Source: Curvivirga aplysinae (GTDB taxonomy: Bacteria; Pseudomonadota; Alphaproteobacteria; UBA8366; Aestuariispiraceae). From it: a DNA stretch of 49,017 nucleotides. Below are positions 34,961 through 43,575 of this stretch, piece after piece. Below the pieces are notes generated by a model. It did no database searches, was not told where the DNA came from, and worked only from the letters and a program-made list of their open reading frames with translations. Each line of letters opens with the position of its first letter. Within the stretch, counting starts at the first letter, position 1. Made by a program: the position numbers and the translations under genes. The stretch is from the NCBI RefSeq assembly GCF_009711445.1, contig NZ_SMMC01000204.1, positions 1 to 49,017 of the forward strand, given 5' to 3'.

Positions 34961-35086
34961 AGCCTAACAACTGTCCAACGTTTATTTTAGATTATAGATG
35001 TTTTTTACCCCATAAAGCTTCATGCATAAAATTTTATCGTGACAAATTAAGTAGAAAATCAGCAAAATATACATATACTCACCTAA

Positions 35087-35449
35087 ATGAAAACAGAAGA
35101 TGACATGCAATCTATCACCCGTCGATTATTAGCTCTTTGGCAAGAACAAATGAGCCTGATGTCTCAAGATCCCGAAACTCTGGGATATGGGGAAGCCATG
35201 TTTAAAGCTATGGGGATGCCTGTACCAGATGCCGCAAAACAAGATACAACCCCCCCCTCAGAAGCCAAAAGCGATCCAACATTTCCATCCCGGACCGGCG
35301 AAGCGTCTGGGGCCTCGTCCAATCAGCTTTCACCTGAGCAGCACGCTGCAATGGTTGATGAGCTCACCCGTCGCATTAACGAGCTTGCTAGCCAAATCGC
35401 CGAATATGAGGCAGACCCTATTCCATCCAACACTAGCAGAAAAAGCTGA
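35087..35449 (+). CDS. PhaE-like small protein overlapping the PHA-synthase-like gene
   Basis: 120 residues (or 114 from the ATG at 35105; neither has a strong RBS). The first half (SITRRLLALWQEQMSLMSQD, PETLGYGEAMFKAMGMPVPD) is helical and resembles the start of PhaE-type or granule-associated partner proteins; a Pro/Ser-rich linker follows; the end (SPEQHAAMVDELTRRINELA, SQIAEYEADP) is an evident coiled coil. The last 220 nt also code, in the +1 frame, the N-terminus of the PHA-synthase-like protein. Both readings look like genuine protein. A C8 run at 35250-35257 lies inside the linker. Likely a partner subunit of the downstream enzyme (inference). Confidence 0.65.
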   Translation: MKTEDDMQSITRRLLALWQEQMSLMSQDPETLGYGEAMFKAMGMPVPDAAKQDTTPPSEAKSDPTFPSRTGEASGASSNQLSPEQHAAMVDELTRRINELASQIAEYEADPIPSNTSRKS

Positions 35450-36542
35450 AAACCTAGCGACAACCTTCCAAACAAATTATTCGCAACAGGACATACCTGA
35501 TTTATTTTCCGAGCTAGACTCAGAAACCAATAGACAATTCAACGATTATCTAACGGGTATCGAAACTTATCGTGCACATCCTTATACTAGAAAGATCAAT
35601 GATTTACCTGCCATATGGCGTGAAGGAAACACTTGTTTGCATGACTATACATCACTGAAGGATAGTTTAGAGAATGACCGCCCAATCCTTCTCATCCCTT
35701 CTTTGATCAATCGCGGATACATTTTTGATCTAGAAGCAAAACGAAGTTTTGCCAGATATTTAACGGAAAACGGCTATCCAACTTATTTAGTGAATTGGAA
35801 TCACCCAGATGCAGCGGAAAAACAATTTAATTTAGAGGACTATATTCTACGCTTAACTAGGATTTGCCAGCATTTAATTGAGAAAACTGGAAAAGAGCCA
35901 ATTATACTTGGTTATTGTATGGGAGGTACATTGGCAACAGGCCTCGCCTCTATATTTCCTGAATTAGTCCATTCACTTATAGCACTTGCTACACCTTGGG
36001 ATTTCAACGCAGATGGCGGCAAACAAAAAGCTATGTTATCTCCTGCATTCCCTTTAATGGAACAGCAAATTAACGCATTTGGGCAACTGCCAACCGACAC
36101 ATTACAATTATGTTTTGGCCTGCTTGATCCGATGTTATCCCTTAAAAAATTTACTAAATTTTCGCAATTAGAGGAACAGAGTGAGCAAGCTTTAAGCTTT
36201 GTTGCCTTGGAAGATTGGCTAAATGATGGCGTCCCCCTTGCGGGTCCAACAGCAAAAGAATGTTTGTTTGATTGGTATCAAGAAAATACGCCAGCAAAAG
36301 AAAACTGGTTACTCAACGGCAAAATTGTGCAACCGCAACATTTTGATCGACCAAGCCTATGTATTATCCCAATAACCGACCGTATTGTCCCCCCTGAATC
36401 CGCCCTAGCATTAGCTAACACTCTTCCCCTTAACATTACATTAAAACCATCCTTAGGTCATATAGGTATGATGAGTGCTAGTCGTGCAGAAAAGCTAGTT
36501 TGGGAACCCATTATAGAATTCATAAAAGCCTTACCACGATAA
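35229..36542 (+). CDS. PHA synthase-like alpha/beta hydrolase (PhaC-type)
   Basis: About 437 residues if started at the ATG at 35229; an ATG at 35187 and one at 35406 are alternatives. The polypeptide RLGPRPISFHLSSTLQWLMS before 35406 resembles the N-terminus I recall for this family, so the start must lie upstream of it. The lipase-like box is GYCMGG with nucleophile Cys230, as in PHA synthases that use Cys and not Ser. The acid is probably in ITDRIVPPESA and the His in LGHIGMM. It polymerises 3-hydroxyacyl-CoA, or a related acyl transfer. phaR diverges upstream and phaA follows. It overlaps the PhaE-like gene by about 221 nt. Confidence 0.8.
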   Translation: MPQNKIQPPPQKPKAIQHFHPGPAKRLGPRPISFHLSSTLQWLMSSPVALTSLLAKSPNMRQTLFHPTLAEKAENLATTFQTNYSQQDIPDLFSELDSETNRQFNDYLTGIETYRAHPYTRKINDLPAIWREGNTCLHDYTSLKDSLENDRPILLIPSLINRGYIFDLEAKRSFARYLTENGYPTYLVNWNHPDAAEKQFNLEDYILRLTRICQHLIEKTGKEPIILGYCMGGTLATGLASIFPELVHSLIALATPWDFNADGGKQKAMLSPAFPLMEQQINAFGQLPTDTLQLCFGLLDPMLSLKKFTKFSQLEEQSEQALSFVALEDWLNDGVPLAGPTAKECLFDWYQENTPAKENWLLNGKIVQPQHFDRPSLCIIPITDRIVPPESALALANTLPLNITLKPSLGHIGMMSASRAEKLVWEPIIEFIKALPR

Positions 36543-36606
36543 TCTCACACTCGAATTTTTCGAAATCCTATTGTTCTGTAACAAATAGATAACTATATTA
36601 TGCGCA

Positions 36607-36624
36607 TATTGCATTGCAGCAATA
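36607..36624. promoter_or_regulatory. TGC-rich palindrome upstream of phaA
   Basis: TATTGC-ATTGCA-GCAATA has perfect 6-bp arms and lies about 55 nt before the phaA ATG. It contains the TTGCTGCA core (minus strand) also present between phaR and the PhaE-like gene, so it is the best PhaR-site candidate here. Confidence 0.5.
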
Positions 36625-36678
36625 ACATATTTTTTAACATAATAACAAGACGATTAAGTCACTATCTTGGAGTTAAGA

Positions 36679-37854
36679 ATGACTGAAGTAGTTATCGTAT
36701 CCGCAACACGTACACCAGTAGGTTCTTTCGGTGGAACTTTAGCAAATGTTCCTGCATCCACGCTTGGAGCAACTGTTATCAAAGAAGCATTAAACCGTGC
36801 TAAAGTTGATCCTGCTGATGTTGATGAAGTCATCATGGGGCAAATCTTAACCGCTGCACAAGGACAAAATCCGGCACGTATTGCAGCGATGGAAGCTGGT
36901 ATTCCCGAAGAAAGCACAGCCTATGTGATTAACCAGGTATGTGGTTCCGGCTTACGAACGCTTGCATTAGGCTATCAAGCCATAAAAGCAGGTGATAGCA
37001 ATATCGTCGTTGCAGGCGGTCAGGAAAATATGAGTATGTCTGCCCATGCAGCAAATTTGCGTAATGGACAGAAAATGGGCGATATGAAATTTATCGACAC
37101 CATGATCAAGGATGGATTGTGGTGTGCATTCAACGGTTATCACATGGGCAATACAGCCGAGAATATTGCTGAAAAGTTCCAAATCAGTCGTGAAGATCAA
37201 GATGCTTTTGCAGCTGCTTCCCAAAACAAAGCGGAAGCGGCACAAAAGGAAGGTAAATTTAAAGATGAAATCACCCCGGTGACCATTAAATCCCGCAAAG
37301 GCGATATTGTCTTTGATGCGGATGAATATCCAAAAGCTGGTGTAACTTCAGAAAAATTATCCGGCCTTCGCCCTGCATTTGATAAAGAAGGTAGTGTTAC
37401 TGCGGGCAATGCATCTGGTATCAATGATGGCGCTGCGGTAACTGTCCTCATGTCCAAGGAAGAGGCCAAAAAACGCGGTTTAAAACCTTTGGCAACTATC
37501 AAAAGTTGGGCAACGGCAGGTGTGGATCCGGCCATTATGGGAACAGGCCCAATTCCAGCTTCTACAAAAGCCTTGGAAAAAGCAGGTTGGTCTGTAGACG
37601 ATCTTGAACTCATTGAATCCAACGAAGCTTTTGCCGCTCAATCCTTATCTGTGAATAAAGGTATGGGTTGGAATACAGATATTGTAAACGTAAACGGTGG
37701 TGCAATTGCAATAGGTCATCCAATTGGCGCATCTGGCTGCCGTATTTTGGTAACACTACTTCATGAAATGGAAAAACGTGATGCCAAGAAAGGCCTTGCG
37801 ACACTTTGTATTGGAGGTGGTCAAGGTGTTGCTATGTGCCTAGAGCGTGCATAA
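36679..37854 (+). CDS. phaA: Acetyl-CoA C-acetyltransferase (beta-ketothiolase)
   Basis: 391 residues from the ATG at 36679 with TTGGAG upstream. Condenses two acetyl-CoA to acetoacetyl-CoA (or the reverse). Catalytic residues are in place: acyl-enzyme Cys in [14 protein letters not shown] (near residue 89), His in [16 protein letters not shown] and the second Cys in [10 protein letters not shown]. Length is that of PhaA/AtoB. The context (phaR, PhaE-like, PHA-synthase-like) favours the PHA role; phaB, the acetoacetyl-CoA reductase, is not in the window. It ends at a strong terminator. Confidence 0.94.
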   Translation: MTEVVIVSATRTPVGSFGGTLANVPASTLGATVIKEALNRAKVDPADVDEVIMGQILTAAQGQNPARIAAMEAGIPEESTAYVINQVCGSGLRTLALGYQAIKAGDSNIVVAGGQENMSMSAHAANLRNGQKMGDMKFIDTMIKDGLWCAFNGYHMGNTAENIAEKFQISREDQDAFAAASQNKAEAAQKEGKFKDEITPVTIKSRKGDIVFDADEYPKAGVTSEKLSGLRPAFDKEGSVTAGNASGINDGAAVTVLMSKEEAKKRGLKPLATIKSWATAGVDPAIMGTGPIPASTKALEKAGWSVDDLELIESNEAFAAQSLSVNKGMGWNTDIVNVNGGAIAIGHPIGASGCRILVTLLHEMEKRDAKKGLATLCIGGGQGVAMCLERA

Positions 37855-37872
37855 CAAAATCACCTAGTGAAC

Positions 37873-37910
37873 AAAAAAGCCCAGAAGTTTATCTTCTGGG
37901 CTTTTTTTTG
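37873..37910. terminator. Bidirectional intrinsic terminator (phaA / lipoprotein)
   Basis: AAAAAAGCCCAGAAG pairs with CTTCTGGGCTTTTTT over a 5-nt loop and continues as TT. Symmetric A and T tracts serve both converging genes. Confidence 0.93.
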
Positions 37911-37923
37911 AACGTTCAACAGA

Positions 37924-38439
37924 CTATGTCGCGACCCAATGTCCAGCGCCATTCTTGCACATTGTTTGTGTTCCGTATCTTTTTTCACCATCGACAACTG
38001 TTTCTGCCATTAGGTCTCTACAAATTTGTCCTGTACCATTCATAAAGGTACGCACAGGTGTGAAATGCCCCATCATTTCCTGATCTGCTGCTTGCCAGGT
38101 CATTGTTTGACCAGTTTCACCTTCTGTTAAGGCACGATATATTGTACCTTCCATTTCCTGACGATCATGCGCCGTTACTTCATCCATAATGAGATAACCT
38201 GCACCACCACCGGCTGCACCGCCAAGCAAAGTCATTAGCCAAACATAATTGCCACCACTACCAACAATGTTATACATAGCGAAACCGCCGACCAAAGCAC
38301 CTAAAGCAGCTCCATTGGCCATTTTATCTTCTCGAGATGCAGTACCTGTCACGCAGCCCGATAACACTATGCCTAATAGAGCCGTCGCAACAATTTTGGA
38401 TGACATCAGCTTTTTAATATTCAATCTGCTTTTACGCAT
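37924..38439 (-). CDS. Glycine-zipper outer-membrane lipoprotein (17 kDa surface antigen-like)
   Basis: 171 residues from the ATG at 38439, preceded by GGAGGAAATT; the frame extends to 38505. It has a lipoprotein signal peptide with lipobox LSGC (after ALLGIVLSGCVTGTASRED). Next comes a Gly/Ala-rich zipper (NGAALGALVGGFAMYNIVGS and LLGGAAGGGAGYLIMDE) that may insert in a membrane. The C-terminal part (CRDLMAETVVDGEKRYGTQT, MCKNGAGHWVA) is the Rickettsia-type surface antigen repeat with two Cys. Probably an envelope structural or assembly protein. Confidence 0.85.
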   Translation of the reverse strand: MRKSRLNIKKLMSSKIVATALLGIVLSGCVTGTASREDKMANGAALGALVGGFAMYNIVGSGGNYVWLMTLLGGAAGGGAGYLIMDEVTAHDRQEMEGTIYRALTEGETGQTMTWQAADQEMMGHFTPVRTFMNGTGQICRDLMAETVVDGEKRYGTQTMCKNGAGHWVAT

Positions 38440-38719
38440 AATTTCCTCCGGCCCGACATCGTTCATGTGCCCAATATCGGTATAGGGAATTTTCTTCCCA
38501 GACATATAAAATTCTTTTATCTAGCACATTAAAAGCAATAATCGGGCCGTTTTCAGGAAAATTGAAAATATTTTCTCGTCACCTTTTGTTTTCCCATCTC
38601 GAAACTATATAAATTCCTTTGAAAGCCTCTATGAAACAAGCAGTAAAGAATTGCTTATTTTCCTGTGACAGGGTAAGAGTTTAAACCTTGATTTTATACA
38701 GACAAATTAGAAGATTATT

Positions 38720-40513
38720 GTGACAAAAGCGTCTATTAAAAAGCCTAATTTCTACAAACGTATTTGGCGTGATTACTTGAGTCATCACAAGGGTAAGTTA
38801 GTTTTTGCCCTAATTTGTAGCGTCTTTACTGCGGCAAGCACATCTGGCAGCGCTCTTCTAATGGAACCTATTTTTGATGAGTTATTTGGCAACAAACGTC
38901 AGGAACTTATCCCAATTATTATGGCAACCTTTGCAGGTGTATTTGTGATCCGTGGTATCGCATCATACGGGCAAAGCCATTTTTTGACGTCAGCATCTCT
39001 CTCATGCATCCATCAGATGCAAAAGCATATGCTTTCCTCGATTTTGAAATCAGATTTACAGTTTCTTCATGATCAAGGAACAGCACGACAACTAAGCAAG
39101 TTTACTTCTGACGTGGTGACATTACGTCAAGGTATCGAACAAGTAATGATAGGTGGTAAAGACATCTTCACTGTCATTGGTTTGATTGGTGCTATGTTTT
39201 ATTCGAATTGGTTTCTAGCAATTTTTGCCTTCATCTTTTTTCCTGCCGTCCTAATTCCAGTTCAGAAAGTAGGAAAAAGATTACGTAAAATATCACGTCA
39301 AAACCAACAAGAAGTCGCTGAAATCACATCAATTCTTGATGATAGTTTTAAGAATTTAAGACAAGTCAAAGCGTATACACGGGAAGAATTTGAAAACAAT
39401 CGTGGTGAGACTGTTTTCTTGCGCAGTAAAAAGCTATTCTACAAGGCAATATTAACACGTGTTTTGGCCACTTCTATTGTCGATTCAATGGCTGGCATCT
39501 TGATTGCTGTTGTAATTGGTATCGGCGCCTACATGGTTTTTATCCAGGAACTTACACAAGGCGAATTTATGGCCTTTATTTCTGCAGCCCTTCTGGCTTA
39601 TCAACCCGTTCGAAGTTTGACTAACCTTTGGTCATCTATCCAAGTGGGTATGGGTGCTGCTGAGCGCATCTTTGAAGTTATAGATCATAATCCAACAATT
39701 ATTGATGCACCAAATGCAAAAGATCTTATTTTAAATGAGGGTGATATTGAACTTCGAAATGTGGACTTCACTTATACCTTGGATAATGAAAAGATTCTAT
39801 CAAAACTATCGTTAACAGCCAAATCAGGTCAAACCGTTGCTCTCGTTGGACCAAGTGGCGCAGGGAAATCCACTATTTTAAATCTCATTCCAAGATTTTA
39901 TGATACTCAATCAGGTGAAGTTCTAATTTTCGGGAACAATGTAAAAGATCTGACGTTAAGAAGCTTACGCGATAAACTTGGCTTAGTGTCACAGGAAACA
40001 GGTTTATTTAACGACACGATCAAGAACAACATCCTACATGGCAAACCAGATGCATCGGATGAAGAGCTTTATACAGCAGCAACAGCAGCTTCGGCACATG
40101 ATTTCATCCTAAACTTACCAAATGGTTATGACACGATGGTTGGGGAGATGGGGATAAAGCTATCTGGTGGCCAACGCCAACGCATTTCTATTGCACGGGC
40201 TATGTTGAAAAACGCCCCTATTCTGTTGCTTGATGAGGCGACGTCCGCATTGGACACAGAATCCGAACGAAATGTGCAATCAGCCCTTGAACATTTGATG
40301 GAAGGTAGAACAACTATTGTCATTGCCCATCGTCTTTCAACGATCGTTAATGCTGATAAGATTTATGTCTTGGAAAAAGGAAGCGTTGTTGAAGAAGGTA
40401 GTCACAACGAATTACTTAAACTAAACGGCCTTTACAGCAAACTACATGAAATGCAAAAAACATCTGAAAATGTCATTTCTTTAGAACGTGAATTAGAAAA
40501 CGCAACGGCTTAA
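38720..40513 (+). CDS. MsbA-like lipid ABC exporter (fused permease/ATPase)
   Basis: 597 residues from a GTG start. The N-terminal half is a six-helix ABC transmembrane domain (LVFALICSVFTAASTSGSAL; KDIFTVIGLIGAMFYSNWFL; LAIFAFIFFPAVLIPVQKVG; SMAGILIAVVIGIGAYMVFI). The C-terminal NBD has Walker A GPSGAGKSTI, signature LSGGQRQRISIARA and Walker B ILLLDEATSALD. It heads a same-strand cluster with a DUF374 acyltransferase, waaA, lpxK and an LpxL-like gene, so lipid A or LPS-core flipping is the likely job. The gap to the next start is only about 15 nt. Confidence 0.9.
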   Translation: MTKASIKKPNFYKRIWRDYLSHHKGKLVFALICSVFTAASTSGSALLMEPIFDELFGNKRQELIPIIMATFAGVFVIRGIASYGQSHFLTSASLSCIHQMQKHMLSSILKSDLQFLHDQGTARQLSKFTSDVVTLRQGIEQVMIGGKDIFTVIGLIGAMFYSNWFLAIFAFIFFPAVLIPVQKVGKRLRKISRQNQQEVAEITSILDDSFKNLRQVKAYTREEFENNRGETVFLRSKKLFYKAILTRVLATSIVDSMAGILIAVVIGIGAYMVFIQELTQGEFMAFISAALLAYQPVRSLTNLWSSIQVGMGAAERIFEVIDHNPTIIDAPNAKDLILNEGDIELRNVDFTYTLDNEKILSKLSLTAKSGQTVALVGPSGAGKSTILNLIPRFYDTQSGEVLIFGNNVKDLTLRSLRDKLGLVSQETGLFNDTIKNNILHGKPDASDEELYTAATAASAHDFILNLPNGYDTMVGEMGIKLSGGQRQRISIARAMLKNAPILLLDEATSALDTESERNVQSALEHLMEGRTTIVIAHRLSTIVNADKIYVLEKGSVVEEGSHNELLKLNGLYSKLHEMQKTSENVISLERELENATA

Positions 40514-40528
40514 TATTTGGAAAAATTT

Positions 40529-41272
40529 ATGCGCCTTTCGACAGTCACCAAACCAATAGTCCGTTCAAAAGCTGGCCACGCTATTATTGCTTGGTTATTA
40601 AGTGTTTATATTCGGTTTGTTTATCTGACAACGAGATGGACCTTTATTGGCTTTGAAGAAAGAGACCGTTTCGCAAAAAAACATGATACCGGAATTGTCT
40701 TGCAATGGCATAACCGTATTGCTCTGGTAGGTTTTGGTTGGGATGCGCGGAAACATCCGATTTCACTTTTAGTATCTGGACATCCTGATGGGCGTTTTGT
40801 TTCTGCGACACTCGCACATCTAGGAATGGGCGGTATTTTCGGTTCCTCTAGTAAAGGCGGCGCTGCAGCCTTATTGCAATGCATAAAAACTGCAAAGAGA
40901 GGCATCTTTATTGGTTTGACACCTGATGGTCCACGTGGCCCACGTATGCGTATGAAAGATGGGCCGGTCGTTATTGCAAAGAAAACAGGCGCGCCTGTAT
41001 CTCTCTTAGCTTACTCAGTAAAAAAACGTAAAATATTAAAAACATGGGATCGTTTCATTCTACCTAAACCATTCAATGAAGGTGTGTTGATGTGGCGTGA
41101 ACTCGATGGTATCTCCAAAGATGCAACTGATGAAGAAACAATTGCATATAAGCAATATTTAGAAGATGAATTAACAAAAGCGACAAATGAACTAGATATC
41201 ATGATGGGACATGAACCTATTGAGGCCGCAGATCCCAATGAAATACCAAAGAACAAGAAACGCGCTTCCTAA
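40529..41272 (+). CDS. DUF374 lysophospholipid acyltransferase-like protein
   Basis: 247 residues from the ATG at 40529 with TTGGAAAA upstream; a TTG at 40517 gives four more residues. DUF374 family: VLQWHNRIALVGFGWDARKH, then VSGHPDGRFVSATLAHLGMG, GSSSKGGAAALLQCIKTAKR and IGLTPDGPRGPRMRMKDGPV. The HN and TPDGPRGPR pattern is akin to the HX4D acyltransferases. Its place between an MsbA-like exporter and waaA suggests a role in lipid A or core acylation (inference). One membrane segment near residues 17-37. Confidence 0.88.
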   Translation: MRLSTVTKPIVRSKAGHAIIAWLLSVYIRFVYLTTRWTFIGFEERDRFAKKHDTGIVLQWHNRIALVGFGWDARKHPISLLVSGHPDGRFVSATLAHLGMGGIFGSSSKGGAAALLQCIKTAKRGIFIGLTPDGPRGPRMRMKDGPVVIAKKTGAPVSLLAYSVKKRKILKTWDRFILPKPFNEGVLMWRELDGISKDATDEETIAYKQYLEDELTKATNELDIMMGHEPIEAADPNEIPKNKKRAS

Positions 41273-41291
41273 TACCGCAGGAAATTCTTCT

Positions 41292-42599
41292 ATGATTGAT
41301 ATTCCACAAATCACATTCCCTTCATATAAATTAGCGAGTTACCTTTTAACTCCCTTAATCCCGTTTTATCTCAAAAAACGCATAAAAAAAGATAAAGAAG
41401 ATAAAACACGCCTGTCAGAAAGATATGGACATGCAAGTCAAGAACGCCCAACAGGGAAACTCATATGGCTTCACGCAGCAAGCGTGGGGGAGCTTATTTC
41501 TACCTTAAGCCTTTTGGATAAAATAAATACTGAAAACCCTGATATCACATTATTGGTCACCAGTGGAACAGTAACCTCCGCAGAAATTGCCAAAAATAAG
41601 TTACCTAAAAACGTTATTCATCAATTTGCCCCTCTAGACAGTCCAGTTTTTGTAAATCGTTTCCTAAACTACTGGAAACCGGATTTAGTATTGTGGCTAG
41701 AATCTGAGTTTTGGCCCAATCATCTAAGAGAGATCAAGTCTCGTCAAATTCCTGCAATCCTGTTAAATGCACGTATGTCTGAGAAAAGCTTCAAACGTTG
41801 GTCGGAACATCCAAAATCCATCCAAACTTTACTTTCTTGCTTCACTACTCTCTCAGCACAAAGTAGTAAAGACAGAGATAAACTGGTGAAGTTAGCGAAA
41901 GATCGTGAAGTTTTATTACCAGGCAATATGAAGCTAGCTGCACAACCGCTGAGTTATGATCAAATTGAATATAAATCTCTAAAAAAAATAATTGGTAAGC
42001 GTAAGATTATTGTAGCTGCGAGTACACATCCTACAGAAGAACAACGCCTTTTAGATTGCTATAAAAGTTACGCATCAACCATAGAGCAAAAGCCCCTGCT
42101 GATTATCGTCCCACGCCATCCTCAACGCGGCGCAGAAGTTTTCGATATCATCACCAATAGTAAATTGAAGGCTGCATGCCGTAGCAAAAATGAAGACATT
42201 GAGGTATCTACTGACATTTACCTTGCCGATACATTGGGTGAGCTAGGTTTATTTTATGCACTCTCTGATATCGTAATTATGGGCGGTAGTTTCTCTGGGA
42301 AAATTGGTGGACATAACCCAATTGAACCTGCCCTTTTGGATACTGCGATTATTGTCGGCCCTGATATGAGCAACTTCGCGTCAATTACCAAGGCAATGTT
42401 AGAAGATAAAGCAATTAAACAAGTTAAGAATGATGAAGATCTAACAAAGACAATTTCGAAACTCTTGGTGAAATCTAATCGCGCATCTTCTCTGAAAGAA
42501 AATGCAAAAAAATGGGCGGGCAGTCGGAGCAAGTCTATTTTAAAGCGTGTAAAGAATATGGTGTTAACGCACCTATCTGACCACAAAGAGGCAGTTTAA
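41292..42599 (+). CDS. waaA: 3-deoxy-D-manno-octulosonic acid transferase WaaA (KdtA)
   Basis: 435 residues from the ATG at 41292 with AGGAAATTC upstream; the frame extends to 41211 inside the preceding gene. A GT30 glycosyltransferase that adds Kdo to lipid IVA. It has an N-terminal membrane anchor (YKLASYLLTPLIPFYLKKRI), the family motif WLHAASVGELISTLSLLDKI, VLWLESEFWPNHL, and the donor-binding MGGSFSGKIGGHNPIEPALL. The stop is directly followed by the lpxK ATG (no gap), so translation is coupled. Confidence 0.93.
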   Translation: MIDIPQITFPSYKLASYLLTPLIPFYLKKRIKKDKEDKTRLSERYGHASQERPTGKLIWLHAASVGELISTLSLLDKINTENPDITLLVTSGTVTSAEIAKNKLPKNVIHQFAPLDSPVFVNRFLNYWKPDLVLWLESEFWPNHLREIKSRQIPAILLNARMSEKSFKRWSEHPKSIQTLLSCFTTLSAQSSKDRDKLVKLAKDREVLLPGNMKLAAQPLSYDQIEYKSLKKIIGKRKIIVAASTHPTEEQRLLDCYKSYASTIEQKPLLIIVPRHPQRGAEVFDIITNSKLKAACRSKNEDIEVSTDIYLADTLGELGLFYALSDIVIMGGSFSGKIGGHNPIEPALLDTAIIVGPDMSNFASITKAMLEDKAIKQVKNDEDLTKTISKLLVKSNRASSLKENAKKWAGSRSKSILKRVKNMVLTHLSDHKEAV

Positions 42600-43568
42600 A
42601 TGAAAGCACCTGCCTTCTGGAACAATCCTAAACCCAGTATGATTGCGAAGATCTTGACGCCAATTGCCAAGCTCTACAGTGCAATCACAGGATATCGGAT
42701 GATATCGACCATGCCGTTTAATGCGCCTTTAACAGTTATCTGTATTGGGAACTATACGATGGGTGGCGCAGGTAAAACACCGCTGACACAAAACCTTTAT
42801 CACTTATTGACCGATATGGGTTTCAAACCATGTGTATTAACGCGTGGCTATGGTGGAACGATAGATGGCCCGAAATTGGTTGATGTACAAAACGACACAC
42901 CTCAGCAAGCTGGTGATGAACCATTTATGATGGCTCATCATATGCCTGTAGTTGTTTGTCATGATCGAAAAACAGGGGCGAGTTACATAGCCAAAGAAGG
43001 TTATAATCTTATCCTTATGGATGATGGGTTTCAAAATCCAACATTGAAAAAAGATATTTCGTTTATTGTCATAGATGGTGGCGTTATGTTGGGAAATCAA
43101 AAAGTCTTTCCAGCAGGTCCTTTACGCGAACCTCTAGATCGTGCCCTACTTCGGACAAATGCGTTAGTCATGATCGGAGAACCCAAATATGATCTTCCAG
43201 CCCTTAAACAAATAAAACATCAATTTCAGGCAAATATCCAACCACAACTTGATCATAAACCTGAAAAAGTGATTGCTTTTTGTGGCATTGGACGCCCAGA
43301 GAAATTTAAAGATACCCTTACCCAATTGGATATTGAAGTAATCGAGCTTATCGAATATCCCGATCACCATCCCTATACCGAAGGTGAGTTAACTATGTTG
43401 GGAGAGAAAGCAAATGAACTGAATATTCCTTTAATTACAACCGAAAAAGATTGGGTAAAACTACCAAAAATATGGCAGGAACGTATTCAATGCTTGCCCA
43501 TTATGCTTCAGTGGGATAGGCCTGAAGACGTCAAAACCTATCTAAAAGAAAAACTAACAAAGATTTAA
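42600..43568 (+). CDS. lpxK: Tetraacyldisaccharide 4'-kinase LpxK
   Basis: 322 residues. Membrane-associated kinase that phosphorylates the 4' position of the lipid A precursor. The P-loop is GGAGKT at 55-60 (CIGNYTMGGAGKTPLTQNLY), followed by VLTRGYGG, GDEPFMMAHHMPVVVCHDR, LMDDGFQNPTLKKDISFIVI and GPLREPLDRALLRTNALVMI. GAGGCAG lies within the end of waaA. Intact length. Fourth gene of the lipid A/LPS operon. Confidence 0.95.
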   Translation: MKAPAFWNNPKPSMIAKILTPIAKLYSAITGYRMISTMPFNAPLTVICIGNYTMGGAGKTPLTQNLYHLLTDMGFKPCVLTRGYGGTIDGPKLVDVQNDTPQQAGDEPFMMAHHMPVVVCHDRKTGASYIAKEGYNLILMDDGFQNPTLKKDISFIVIDGGVMLGNQKVFPAGPLREPLDRALLRTNALVMIGEPKYDLPALKQIKHQFQANIQPQLDHKPEKVIAFCGIGRPEKFKDTLTQLDIEVIELIEYPDHHPYTEGELTMLGEKANELNIPLITTEKDWVKLPKIWQERIQCLPIMLQWDRPEDVKTYLKEKLTKI

Positions 43569-43575
43569 AAGCCTT

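Noticed and set aside
35406-36542. Start of the PHA-synthase-like protein at ATG 35406
   Set aside because: The upstream in-frame sequence looks like conserved family sequence, so this start would cut the N-terminus; kept only as an alternative.
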